From: Lumbricus rubellus
Lineage: Eukaryota; Annelida; Clitellata; Crassiclitellata; Lumbricidae
Assembly (NCBI GenBank): GCA_945859605.1
Contig: OX243821.1
Span: forward strand, 36,744,249 to 36,808,248
Reading direction: 5' to 3'
DNA: 64,000 nucleotides
The notes under the pieces: generated by a model
What the model was told of the DNA's origin: nothing
The model's input: the letters and a program-made list of their open reading frames with translations, nothing else
Databases searched by the model: none
Shown here: positions 39,499 to 49,647 of the stretch, piece by piece
Layout of the letters: each line of letters opens with the position of its first letter
Position numbering within the stretch: the first letter of the stretch is position 1
Translations under genes and position numbers: made by a program

Positions 39499-40219
39499 TT
39501 TCTAAATGTTTCAAAAAGTAATGAGATTTTACTTCCTGCATAATATATGACCAACGATCTATTTTGCTCGCTTTTTGCAAATTTTTCAGCGGTAGCAAAG
39601 GGCGTAAATTCACCCAATTCATGGCTCTATGGAGTTCTTCTTCATCGAGTAAGTTGAACGAAGATAGGGGTAGAACATGGTCGATTTGCCAATAGGATCC
39701 GTAATTTTCCATGGTCATTTCTTCGTCAAATTGAAACTGAATCCATTTGGTGAATATTTCAAAGTCAATGCCGATAAGTTGACGCGTCGTTTGTGATTTC
39801 GATTTGCCTCTTAGTGCACCGCCAAGCCTACAGCGCATATTTGCTAGTAATTTAAACTCCGGGTCATTCTGCCTTCGGGTTGTAATATACGCTTTTTGAT
39901 ATTTATTTCGAGCTTCTGCGTTGGCTAGATAATAATTATGTCTACAATTTTTGCATTCATTCGCCTTTCCATCTTTTTGAAATCGATTGTTGACGTATTC
40001 CGAAATGTTCTTTTCAATCTTACATCGGCTGCAAACTTTTGTATCTTTTGTCTCCCTATTTTCCTGTCTTGCGTATTTGTGTGCAAGCTCCTTTACTTTG
40101 GCATTTTTACAAATTTTACAGCTGGGGTAATACCCGCTCTTCTGTGAGTTATCTTTGTGAAATTCGTCCAAGCTTTTTTCTATTTTGCATTTAGAACACA
40201 CTTTTTTTGCCGCATCCAT
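39488..40219 (-). CDS. HNH endonuclease with two zinc fingers (complete copy)
   Basis: 243 residues. Two Cys4 units occupy the N-terminus: CSKC with CKIC at about residues 8-37, and CSRC with CKNC at about 63-92. A basic linker follows, then the HNH core near residues 177-213 (WQIDHVLPLSSF, NWVNLRPLLPLKN). The zinc fingers may give DNA binding. It lies 16 bases downstream of polB on the same strand, so it is probably co-expressed with replication functions. Part of the left-arm copy is cut off by the window start. Confidence 0.82.
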   Translation of the reverse strand: MDAAKKVCSKCKIEKSLDEFHKDNSQKSGYYPSCKICKNAKVKELAHKYARQENRETKDTKVCSRCKIEKNISEYVNNRFQKDGKANECKNCRHNYYLANAEARNKYQKAYITTRRQNDPEFKLLANMRCRLGGALRGKSKSQTTRQLIGIDFEIFTKWIQFQFDEEMTMENYGSYWQIDHVLPLSSFNLLDEEELHRAMNWVNLRPLLPLKNLQKASKIDRWSYIMQEVKSHYFLKHLENEF

Positions 40220-40235
40220 TTTATATTAGTGTAAA

Positions 40236-43200
40236 TTATTCTTTATTTTGTTTAGTTTTCAGCGTGTAGTGTCCGTAGGCTAGGGTATGGATTCCGTCGT
40301 CCATTATTACTCTTTTGTCGTCGTCGGCGGACAGAGCTATTTTATTTACTTCTTCGGTGTAAATTTCATGGCGATAGGATCGAATGACGTTCATCGCTCT
40401 CGACTGTTGTCTTTTCGTAAACACGCAGTCTTTGTAATCTGCGTGAGTGATTGATTTCTTGACGACGTTCTTTTTCACGCCTTTACATTTCTTGTAGTCT
40501 TCACCCGCCATCTTGTAAGAGTACAACTTGGATCGCAGACCGACAAATTCTCCAATCTGTTTTCCCGCGGCCTTGTCTTTGAACATACCAACCACTTTTT
40601 TATTTACGCCCGTTTCTATGCCGGACGGGTGATCGCTCGGATAGTCTGAAGTATCGAACATACTTTGGACGTCGGGGGAAATATCTTTGTAGAAGTCTTC
40701 CGTTTTAATTTCATACGCCAAAGAATCGGTATCGGTGAATAATAGCTTGGCCCTATCTCCGTACTTAGCCTTGATGTAATTATAATGAAAATCATACATG
40801 AGCGTCTTACTGACGTCTAATATACACATTCCTAGATATATCGGCTTGTTGTAAAACAACTTGGTCTTTTTCATGTGAACGGCGATGAGGTTTTCGTCGA
40901 AAATAGTTCGTCTGTCGTAATTAGTTTTCGCGACTAGCTTGATAGCTTCCTTCTCATCACTCACCAATCGTATGTCAACTCGATTCTCGATAGCCTCCAT
41001 TGTTTTACCGAAAACGCTATTGTTCATCAGCTTGAAAAAGTCTTTCTCAAAATCGTTCGTAGCTTTCGTTCTCAGGTTGGTATTCAGATCGATGTACTTT
41101 TTCAGCCAGGCACTTTCCACGAATTTTATTCCTCGGTGTATTTTTACGATTTTCAATCCGAGACGTTCGTACAATTTTAAATTTTCGTAATGAACGACGT
41201 ACTTCTTTTTGTCGTTCAAGTTTGGAATTAGTTTTGAGACATTCGATCCCGCAGGTTTTACACTCTCCGGAGCTAGAGGATAATCATTATGCTGGTCGTG
41301 CAATTCCTTTGGATATTCTAAGTCGACTTCTAACACACATCCCACTCCATCTCGTTCGGTAATGTTTTTCCAATCATTCAATTCGTCATCGTTCATCCAT
41401 TCAAACCCGTGAGTCGGTAGCGGCTTGCTCATCGCCCATCCGTACAAGTTGTTCGCGTCCAAGTATGGAATGAATACTGAATGCTGGGTGGGATTGAAAG
41501 CTTCCCCCATGTACTCGTTGTTCGCTCTCGCGTATCGATGAGAAATCGTGCTGACACCTCCTCGTATTCCCTGCTTGATCATCAGCAACATATCGTAGTC
41601 GCTCAACAACTCCAACTCTACACCAGTCGTCTTCAACGCCGCATCCCATGCAAGTCCTGGGCTAGTGTAGTACCACGCAGGATCTAGGTTGTAGTGCTTC
41701 ATACAGACGTCTCTGAAGTTTTCAAACACATCCGCTAATAATAGAACATCCGATAAATTGTACAAGTCGTGATATTGGCGTAATGTTTTGCATTCAAATT
41801 TGTCCCATACCGTTTTCGCGTGCTCGTAATCTTTTTCACTAATACCCGAATCGTTTAGTTTTGAATAGAAGGCATGTTTCGGCGGCAATTCGGTTTCGTT
41901 TAATCTTTCAACACCGTCGACGTAATCATATGGGTAAACGCCTTTTCTGAGTAAAAGATCCAGCTTCTCACCCTCAAAATATTTCCCTAAATTCTTGCAC
42001 TGATCTTTCTGAAGATTTTTCGATAACGCGTCGAGACTCGTCTGCATGAATCTAAAACTATCGATAAAACGTAATTCGCGCTTGACTTCTCTCTCTTTTC
42101 CATCTGCGTCTACAAACTTATCGACGACGACCTCTCTGCTGAATGAGATATACTTTTCTTCGTTACAGGGAATGCATTTGATTTTCTCGCCGTGTTTACC
42201 CCGTAATTTCTTGATAAATAAATGGCTGTCATAACCGCCCAAATTGTGAAATATGACAGGGAAGAACTTGGGGACTTTGTATTTCAGATTACAAAGGTTG
42301 TGAGCTGCGCCTCTAAATTTTCCAGTCAAATGACAGTGATCTCGAACTCGATCTTCACGCAACTCTCCCCCACAGATATGGCAGTTGACAGCTTCATCAT
42401 AACATTTCTGTTCAGTTTTGCCGAATATCATCTTCTTGGGGAATTTGAACTGGTTGTATATCCGTTTTACATTTTCCTCGATAGAGTCTATGAATAACTG
42501 TGCAACATCATCGTCTTCGTTTTCAGCTGTAAACCGCACCGGCTCTTGGGAATAAACATCATCGTCGAAGCATTTCATGTGATAACAAAACGAGCTGGGT
42601 GTATGTTTTTGATACTTGTTGGTGTAAGACGTGCTAGGAACGGGTTGACATGTACCGATAGGTTTGATGAACGATTCAAAATCGGCAAAGTACACAAACG
42701 GTACACGCATCTTCCGATAATAATGTGTAAAACTTAGCATAGTCCCAGGTTCCGGAAGTTCTATTCGTTGGGCGTCCTGCTGCGAACAGTACTCAGTATG
42801 TTTGTGAAGCGATTCTTTTCTACTGAATCCTATCAAGCATCTTTTGCAATAGTACATTGATGTAGTAGTATGTTCTGTTTTCACCGCCATCAGTCTGTTG
42901 AAATTCTTGATCCAACAATAATGCTTCTTTTCTCCATCAGAAATGAGTAATAGATCTACACACCTATCATTCTCATGCTTTGATATATATAGTGGGAATA
43001 CATTCACTTCTTTCTCGTAACCAAAAACATTAATACTAATATTATTATTTTTCTCAAACTTACCTATCACATTAGCATCCGCTGCTACTGGGAATTCAAT
43101 ACCAGACCAATTGAGCTCCTCAGACTGTCTAATTAATTCTTTCGTTATTCTCTCCGGATGTTCTTCAACAGGGTTTACAGCCCTCGCTACACACCACTTG

Positions 43201-44090
43201 AAGCATTCTCCATCTTTGTTCTTCATATTAATAATAGCCTTTTTATTCGCTAAATAATCTGGAAGCGGAATGTAAGAACTACCTTTCAGCGGTTTATATA
43301 CCACCGTATCGATATCCAACTTCAAAACGGTTTTGAATCTCCAATTACTCCCCCGCATCTGAAAACTTGCCATGCTCTCCTTAATTTTATCCGCTGCGTT
43401 GGTATATATTTCCCTCACATCGGTTGCTTCTAAAATAATATCACTCTTTGATTTGAAATTAGGCTCAGCCGTTACTACTTCGCCGGTTTTCATATCTACT
43501 TTCTCCATTACGCACATGAGATCGAGTTGAACTTTTACCCCGCGATTTTTCCCTAGTAGCCTAACTACCTGCGGTCTTACACCCTTGAGAAAAGTTGCAA
43601 CATCGATCCCGTTGTCGCCGTCGATCGTGTATCTTTTTGTAAACCCTTTGATAGCCGTCGCAGTCTCTCGAAGTTTGAACCTATGAATGGGCGGTTTTAT
43701 TTGTGGGGGTAACCGACTAATCTCACTAGTCAGCCAATCCGAGAAAACTGTTTTATTTTTTCCCGTATTCAAAAATTTCCAAGTAGTAGTCAAGAATGCC
43801 GTAAGTTCCGCTTTTGCTAATCTCGAGTATCCTCGCACACCTCTCTTTTTCGCAATTTCGCGCAATTCTCGTACAGTGGCGGGAGTATGCGCTGGTGCTT
43901 TGGTGACCTGAGCCCGAGCGCCTAGTCGATCTCCCTGCAATATGAACGCTATGAGTTCCGCTTTTCGCAAACTCGAGTATCCTCTTTGTCCTCTCTGTTT
44001 AGTAATTTGTCGTAATTCTTTCAGATTATACGATGAGTAGTCCATTTTATATTGGGATCTCCTGTCTTTAGGCCGAGCTGTATATTCCAT
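40236..44090 (-). CDS. polB: protein-primed family B DNA polymerase
   Basis: 1284 residues, full length for Polinton PolB. The N-terminus carries two SAP-like motifs (about residues 20-52 and 71-100). A C2H2-like finger is at 415-435 (CKRC ... HKHTEYC). 3'-5' exonuclease motifs: ExoI YFADFESF at 467, ExoII HNLGGYDS at 615, ExoIII-like YNLSD at 777. An endonuclease VII-type Cys/His module is inserted at 570-602 (CHICGG, DHCHLTG, HNLCNLKY), typical of Polintons. Polymerase motif A is DANNLYG (878-884), motif B is KATNDFEKDF ... NNSVFG (1009-1028), and motif C is FTDTDSL (1118-1124). All catalytic Asp residues are present. It copies the element, probably primed by a terminal protein. It reads inward from the TIR. 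Confidence 0.96.
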   Translation of the reverse strand: MEYTARPKDRRSQYKMDYSSYNLKELRQITKQRGQRGYSSLRKAELIAFILQGDRLGARAQVTKAPAHTPATVRELREIAKKRGVRGYSRLAKAELTAFLTTTWKFLNTGKNKTVFSDWLTSEISRLPPQIKPPIHRFKLRETATAIKGFTKRYTIDGDNGIDVATFLKGVRPQVVRLLGKNRGVKVQLDLMCVMEKVDMKTGEVVTAEPNFKSKSDIILEATDVREIYTNAADKIKESMASFQMRGSNWRFKTVLKLDIDTVVYKPLKGSSYIPLPDYLANKKAIINMKNKDGECFKWCVARAVNPVEEHPERITKELIRQSEELNWSGIEFPVAADANVIGKFEKNNNISINVFGYEKEVNVFPLYISKHENDRCVDLLLISDGEKKHYCWIKNFNRLMAVKTEHTTTSMYYCKRCLIGFSRKESLHKHTEYCSQQDAQRIELPEPGTMLSFTHYYRKMRVPFVYFADFESFIKPIGTCQPVPSTSYTNKYQKHTPSSFCYHMKCFDDDVYSQEPVRFTAENEDDDVAQLFIDSIEENVKRIYNQFKFPKKMIFGKTEQKCYDEAVNCHICGGELREDRVRDHCHLTGKFRGAAHNLCNLKYKVPKFFPVIFHNLGGYDSHLFIKKLRGKHGEKIKCIPCNEEKYISFSREVVVDKFVDADGKEREVKRELRFIDSFRFMQTSLDALSKNLQKDQCKNLGKYFEGEKLDLLLRKGVYPYDYVDGVERLNETELPPKHAFYSKLNDSGISEKDYEHAKTVWDKFECKTLRQYHDLYNLSDVLLLADVFENFRDVCMKHYNLDPAWYYTSPGLAWDAALKTTGVELELLSDYDMLLMIKQGIRGGVSTISHRYARANNEYMGEAFNPTQHSVFIPYLDANNLYGWAMSKPLPTHGFEWMNDDELNDWKNITERDGVGCVLEVDLEYPKELHDQHNDYPLAPESVKPAGSNVSKLIPNLNDKKKYVVHYENLKLYERLGLKIVKIHRGIKFVESAWLKKYIDLNTNLRTKATNDFEKDFFKLMNNSVFGKTMEAIENRVDIRLVSDEKEAIKLVAKTNYDRRTIFDENLIAVHMKKTKLFYNKPIYLGMCILDVSKTLMYDFHYNYIKAKYGDRAKLLFTDTDSLAYEIKTEDFYKDISPDVQSMFDTSDYPSDHPSGIETGVNKKVVGMFKDKAAGKQIGEFVGLRSKLYSYKMAGEDYKKCKGVKKNVVKKSITHADYKDCVFTKRQQSRAMNVIRSYRHEIYTEEVNKIALSADDDKRVIMDDGIHTLAYGHYTLKTKQNKE

Positions 44091-44129
44091 TTTCAGTTAT
44101 TTTCTATACGCCGGAGAAAAAAAAATAAT
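44091..44129. promoter_or_regulatory. AT-rich leader between TIR and polB
   Basis: 39 bases with an A-run (aaaaaaaaataata on the plus strand) separate the TIR's inner edge from the polB ATG. The polB promoter probably lies here or in the TIR. Confidence 0.4.
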
Positions 44130-44799
44130 ATTCGATTGATCCAAAGACGATTATAAACCAACGGTGTAAAATCGTTTGCGATATTGTAATCCCGTATCTA
44201 CGACGTAGTCCACTCACGCTCTTGCATCACACAGGCATGAGTTACCATTGCATTGACAATTAACGACGATGATCTCGTTGTCGATCAAACTAACATCACT
44301 CGGGGGTGAGTTGCCATTGCGCCGACGACGAACGACGGTAATCGTGCCTGGCCCTTGTTGACGATCCGGTCGTGGATACTTGCACGGGCATTCATCGTCG
44401 TAGCATTCGCGGTTGTGGACGTCAATTACAACAATCAACTCCGATCTCCGCAGTCTTGTTGTATTTGCAACCAAGCCGAGCTGCCTGGCGATTTTTCGTA
44501 ATTCAGTTTTTGTTTTCTCCGGGTAAACCATTTTATATTGGAATATCTTGTCTTTAGATCGAGTTGGGTATTCCATGAATTTGAAAAAGTAAGGCTATAT
44601 TGGTCAAACTGCGCGAACACTCAATTTTTAAGGCTGTACCGGTCAAATGGACGAAACTGAAGGCTGTACTGGTCAAATGGGCGAAGGTCAAGGCTGTACT
44701 GGTCAAATTGTCTGATGGTCAAGGCTGTACTGGTCAAATTGTCCGATGGTCAAGGCTGTACTGGCCAAATTGTCCGAGAGTGCTGCAATGACATCTACT
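44130..44799 (-). repeat. terminal inverted repeat, polymerase end
   Basis: 670 bp, pairing with 28245-28914. It contains six ~31-bp subrepeats (44590-44783) of the form aaggctgtactggtcaaa plus a variable spacer, and the SAP-like ORF. It ends CATCTACT followed by gatgag. Confidence 0.92.
44214..44576 (-). CDS. SAP-like, cysteine-rich TIR ORF (polymerase-end copy)
   Basis: 120 residues: MEYPTRSKDKIFQYKMVYP, then the SAP-like ELRKIARQLGLVANTTRLRR. It lies directly upstream of polB on the same strand, and its first ~50 residues align with the PolB start, so the pair looks like a tandem duplication of the polB 5' end followed by independent C-terminal sequence. DNA around the two starts is also alike (ccattttatattgg precedes both SAP segments). 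The cysteine-rich tail here has CYDDECPC and CQCNGNSCLC. Confidence 0.62.
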   Translation of the reverse strand: MEYPTRSKDKIFQYKMVYPEKTKTELRKIARQLGLVANTTRLRRSELIVVIDVHNRECYDDECPCKYPRPDRQQGPGTITVVRRRRNGNSPPSDVSLIDNEIIVVNCQCNGNSCLCDARA

Positions 44800-45025
44800 G
44801 ATGAGTGAGGTGGTTTCCCGTTGCCTTCCCCACAGACAATGATGGGTAAGAAACTTGCCCAAGGTCACTCCCCAGCAGCTTGCACCCCTGCGTCCCACAC
44901 GTGCTAGCCCGAGATAATATAAATCTCTGAATGTCAACTCTCCCAGCCCGGGGCTTGAACCGCAGTCCGTTGCAACCAACGGACGTATGTCACTCTCGCT
45001 TACCGGTGTAGCTAACTAGGCTCTC
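44800..45025 (-). mobile_element. tRNA-type SINE body, split by the Polinton
   Basis: On the minus strand it begins gagcctagttagctacaccgg (A-box-like tagctacaccgg). A perfect-looking B box ggttcaagccc follows about 50 bases later, then a body with gtgaccttgggcaagtttct, which resembles L2/MIR-type 3' conserved sequence, and gaaggcaacgggaaaccacc. The tail continues on the far side of the Polinton at 28163-28244. It is a transposed copy, not a functional tRNA gene. Confidence 0.65.
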
Positions 45026-45157
45026 ATGCATACATTCTACCTACATGCATTCATACATGCATACATGCATGTATACATACATGCAAACATACATACATAC
45101 ATATATACACACATGCATGAATGCATACATACAGGCATGCATGCATACATGCATGCT
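45026..45157. repeat. catacatg/atac microsatellite
   Basis: Irregular repeats of cataca, catgcat and tacatg, adjoining the SINE 5' end, similar to the microsatellite on the other side of the SINE. Confidence 0.8.
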
Positions 45158-47059
45158 GTAGAATACCCTTGGCAGCGCTCATGGAAGACGGTCCTGGGTA
45201 GGGACCGACCCGGCCTGCGCGAAAAACCTAATTTCGTGTGCTGCCAAAAGTTTTCAGCAGCAAAAAAAGTAATATTATTATTATATTTCCCTTCGATTGC
45301 ATGAGCTACTTTGAACCGGCTGGTCGTCAGTAGAATACCCTTGGCAGCGCTCATAGAAGACGGTCCTGGGTAGGGACCGACCGGGCCTGCGCGAAAAACC
45401 TAATTTCGTGTGCTGCCAAAAGTTTTCAGCAGCAAATGTTATGTAATATTATTACTATATTTCCCTTCCATTGAATGAGCTACTTCGAACCGGCTGGTCG
45501 TCAGTAGAATACCTGAAGACGCTCATGGAAGATGGTCCTGGGTAGGGACCGACCCGGCCTGCGGGAAAAAAAACCAATTTCGTGTGCTGCCAAAAGTATT
45601 CAGCAGCAAATTAATATGTAGAATTATTTTTATATTTCCCTTCCATTGCATGAACTACTTCGAACCGGCTGGTAGTTAGTAGAATACCCTTGGCAGCGCT
45701 CATGGAAGACGGTCCTGGGTAGGGACCGACCCGGCCTGCGCGAAAAACCTAATTTCGTGTGCTGCCAAAAGTATTCAGCAGCAAATTAAAATATGTAGTA
45801 ATATTGTTATATTTCCCTTCCATTGCATGAGCTACTTCGAACCGGCTGGTTGTCAGTAGAATACCCTTGGCAGCGCTCATGGAAAACGGTCCTGGGTAGG
45901 GACCGACCCGGCCTGCGCGAAAAACTTAATTTCGTGTGCTGCCAAAAGTATTCAGCAGCAAATTAATATGTAATTTTGATATTATATTTCCCTTCCATTG
46001 CATGAACTACTTCGAACCAGCTGGTCGTCAGTAGAATACCCTTGGCAGCGCTCATGGAAGACGGTCCTGGGTAGGGACCGACCCGGCCTGCGCGAAAAAC
46101 CTAATTTCGTGTGCTGCCAAAAGTATTCAGCAGCAGCAAATTAATATTTAATATTATTATTATATTTCCCTTCCATTGCATGGGCTACTTCGAACCGGTT
46201 GTTCGTCAGTAGAATACTCTTGGCAGCGCTCAGGGAACACGATCTTGGGTAGGGACCGACCCGGCCTGCGCGAAAAACCTAATTTCGTGTGCTGCCAAAA
46301 GTATTCGGCAGCAGCAAATTAATATTTAATATTATTACTATTTTTCCCTTCCATTGCATGAACTACTTCGAACCCGCTGGTCGTCAGTAGAATACCCTTG
46401 GCAGCGCTCATGGAAGACGGTCCTGGGTAGGGACCGACCCGGCCTGCACGAAAAACTTAATTTCGTGTGCTGCCAAAAGTATTCAGCAGCAAATTAATAT
46501 GTAATAATATTACTATATTTCCCTTCCATTGCATGAGCTACTTCGAACCGGCTGGTCGTCAGTAGAATACCCTTGGCAGCGCTCATGGAAGACGGTCCTG
46601 GGTAGGGACCGACCCGGCCTGCGCGAAAAACCTAATTTCGTGTGCTGCCAAAAGTATTCAGCAGCAAATTAATATGTAATATTGATATTATATTTCCCTT
46701 CCATTGCATGAACTACTTCGAACCGGCTGGTCGTCAGTAGAATACCCTTGGCAGCGCTCATGGAAGACGGTCCTGGGTAGGGACCGACCCGGCCTGCGCG
46801 AAAAACCTAATTTCGTGTGCTGCCAAAAGTATTCAGCAGCAAATTAATATGTAATATTATTATTATATTTCCCTTCCATTGCATCGGCTACTTCGAACTG
46901 GCTGGTCGTCAGTAGAATACCCTTGGCAGCGCTCATGGAAGACGGTCCTGGGTAGGGACCGAGCCGGTCTGCGCGAAAAACCTAAATTCGTGTGCTGCCA
47001 AAAGTATTCAGCAGCAAATTAATATGTATTGTTATTAACATATTTCCCTTCCATTGCAT
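45158..47059 (-). repeat. ~175-bp satellite array, third block
   Basis: Monomers in the inverted orientation. Diagnostic variants (ttgaatgagctac at 45470, cgatcttgggtagg at 46240, gtagtaatattgtt at 45795) match units of the central array, showing that it is an inverted copy of roughly 21900-24060. Confidence 0.9.
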
Positions 47060-48030
47060 GGGCTACTTCAAACCAGCTAATCATTAGTAGAATTCTCGGT
47101 ACCTCTCTGCGGTAATATGGCCCTGGGAAGTGACCGACCTTGCCCGCGAAATGAACCGCAGCTTGTGCGCGGTATCAAGTATTCAGCGGCAAGTTCTAAT
47201 TAATAATATTATTATTAATTTCCCTTCCATTGCATGGGCTACTTCGAACCAGCTAATCTTTAGTAGAATTCTCGATACCGCGCTGAGGGAAGATGGCCCT
47301 GGGAAGTGACCGACCTGGCCCGCGAGATGAACCGCAGTTTGTGCGCGGTATCAAGTATTCAACTGCAAATTCTAATTATTAATATTATTATTAATTTCCC
47401 TTCCATTGCATGGGCTACTTCGAACCAGCTAATCATTAGAAGAATTCTCGATACCGCGCTGAGGGAAGATGGCTCTGGGAAGTGACCGACCTGGCCCGCG
47501 AGATGAACCGCAGTTTGTGCGCGGTAACAGGTATTCAGCTGCAAATTCTAATTATTAATATTATTATTAATTTCCCTTCCATTGCATGGGCTACTTCGAA
47601 CCAGCTAGTCATTAGTAGAATTCTCGATACCTCTCTGCGGGAATATGGCCTTGGGAAGTGACCGACCTGGCCCGCGAGATGAACCGCAGCTTGTGCGCGG
47701 TATCAAGTATTCAGCTGCAAATTCTAATTATTAATATTATTATTAATTTCCCTTCGATTGCATGGGCTACTTCGAACCAGCTAATCATTAGTAGAATTCT
47801 CGATACCTCTCTGCGGGAATATGGCCCTGGGAAGTGACTGACCTGGCCCGCGAGATGAACCGCAGCTTGTGCGCGGTATCAAGTATTCAGCTGCAAATTC
47901 TAATTATTAATATTATTATTAATTTCCCTTCCATTGCATGGGCTACTTCGAACCAGCTAATCATTAGTAGAATTCTCGATACCGCGCTGAGAAGAGATGG
48001 CCCTGGGAAGTGACCGACCTGGCCCGCGTG
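47060..48030 (-). repeat. variant satellite block, inverted copy
   Basis: About six variant monomers (gcgcggtatcaagtattcagc, tgaaccgcagcttgtgc, gaattctcgatacc). These are the reverse complement of 20930-21905; paired positions sum to about 68960. Confidence 0.9.
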
Positions 48031-49647
48031 CACACGAAATTGATCGGTCCCTACCCTTTTCCATGAGCGCTGCCAAGGGTATTCTACTGACGACCAGCCG
48101 GTTCGAAGAAGCTCATGCAATGGAAAAGAAATTTAATAATAAAATTACATATTAATTTGCTGCTGAATACTTTTGGCAGCACACGAAATTAGGTTTTTCG
48201 CGCAGGCCCGGTCGGTCCTTACCCAGGACCGTCTTCTATGAGCGCTGCCAAGGGTATTCTACTGACGACCAGCCGGTTCAAAGTAGCTCATGCAATCGAA
48301 GGGAAATATAATAATAATATTACTTTTTTTGCTGCTGAAAACTTTTGGCAGCACACGAAATTAGGTTTTTCGCGCAGGCCGGGTCGGTCCCTACCCAGGA
48401 CCGTCTTCCATAAGCGCTGCCAAGGGTATTCTACTGACGACCAGCCGGTTCGAAGTAGCTCATGCAATGGAAGAGAAATATAATAATAATATTACATATT
48501 AATTTGCTGCTGAATACTTTTGGCAACACACGAAATTAGGTTTTTCGCGCAGGCCGGGTCGGTCCCTACCCAGGACCGTCTTCCATGAGCGCCGCCAAGG
48601 GTATTCTACTGACGACCAGCCGGTTCGAAGTAGTTCATGCAATGGAAGGGAAATATAATAATAATATTACATTTTAAATTGCTGCTGAAAACTTTTGGCA
48701 GCACACGAAATTAGGTTTTTCGCGCAGGCCGGGTCGGTCCCTACCCAGGACCGTCTTCCATGAGCGCTGCCAAGGGTATTCTACTGACGACCAGCCGGTT
48801 CGAAGTAGCTCATGCAATGGAAGGGAAATAAATTAATAATATTACATATTTTTTTGCTGCTGAATACTTTTGGCAGCACACGAAATTAGGTTTTTCGCGC
48901 AGGCCGGGTCGGTCCCTACCCAGGACCGTCTTCCATGAGCGCTGCCAAGGTTATTCTACTGACGACCAGCCGGTTCGAAGTAGCTCATGCAATGGAAGGG
49001 AAATATAATAATATGATTACATATTTTATTTTGCTGCTGAATACTTTTGGCAGCACACGAAATCAGGTTTTTCGCGCAGGCCGGGTCGGTCCCTACCCAG
49101 GACCGTCTTCCATGAGCGCTGCCAAGTGTCTTCTACTGACGACTAGCCGGTTCGAATTAGCTCATGCATTGGAAGAGAAATATAATAATAATATTACATA
49201 TCAATTTGCTGCTGAATACTTTTGGCAACACACAAAATTAGGTTTTTCGCGCAGGCCCGGTCGGTCCCTACCCAGGACCGTCTTCCATGAGCGCTGCCAA
49301 GGGTATTCTACTGACGACCAGCCGGTTCAAAGTAGCTCATGCAATGGAAGGGAAATATAATAATAATATTACTTTTTTTGCTGCTGAAAACTTTTGGCAG
49401 CACACGAAATTAGGTTTTTCGCGCAGGCCGGGTCGGTCCCTACCCAGGACCGTCTTCCATGAGCGCTGCCAAGGGTATTCTACTGACGACCAGCCGGTTC
49501 GAAGTAGCTCATGCAATGGAAGAGAAAAATAATAATAATTTTACATATTAATTTGCTGCTGAATACTTTTGGCAGCACACGAAATTAGGTTTTTCGCGCA
49601 GGCCGGGTCGGTCCCTACCCAGAAACTTATGGAATTTCGTGTGCTGT
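48031..49647 (+). repeat. ~175-bp satellite array, last block, ending at a 9-bp satellite
   Basis: Reverse complement of about 19140-20925, including the same transition cgcgtgcacacgaaattgatcgg at 48025 and the cagaaacttatggaatttcg junction at 49620 (against 19140). It breaks off inside a monomer (tttcgtgtgctg), where the tttccttag satellite begins. Confidence 0.9.

Larger units (their letters stand above)
28245..44799 (-). mobile_element. complete Polinton/Maverick transposon, 16,555 bp
   Basis: It is bounded by 670-bp TIRs with 5'-AG termini and perfect gatgag duplications. From the left it carries: SAP-like TIR ORF, integrase and PLA2 (minus), ATPase, penton-like, 198-residue protein, dUTPase-like relic, membrane protein, 300-residue protein, basic protein and major capsid (plus), fibres B and A, adenain-like protease, HNH nuclease and PolB (minus), then the second TIR ORF. 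All main genes are open except the dUTPase-like frame, so the copy looks young and possibly functional. It landed inside a tRNA-type SINE. Confidence 0.96.
28239..44805. repeat. 6-bp target-site duplication gatgag flanking the complete Polinton
   Basis: gatgag occurs at 28239-28244 and 44800-44805, directly abutting termini that begin AGTAGATG and end CATCTACT. Polintons characteristically have 6-bp duplications and 5'-AG ends. Confidence 0.95.

Noticed and set aside
44934..45010. Functional tRNA gene
   Set aside because: A- and B-box-like sequences are present, but there is no cloverleaf; they belong to a SINE head.
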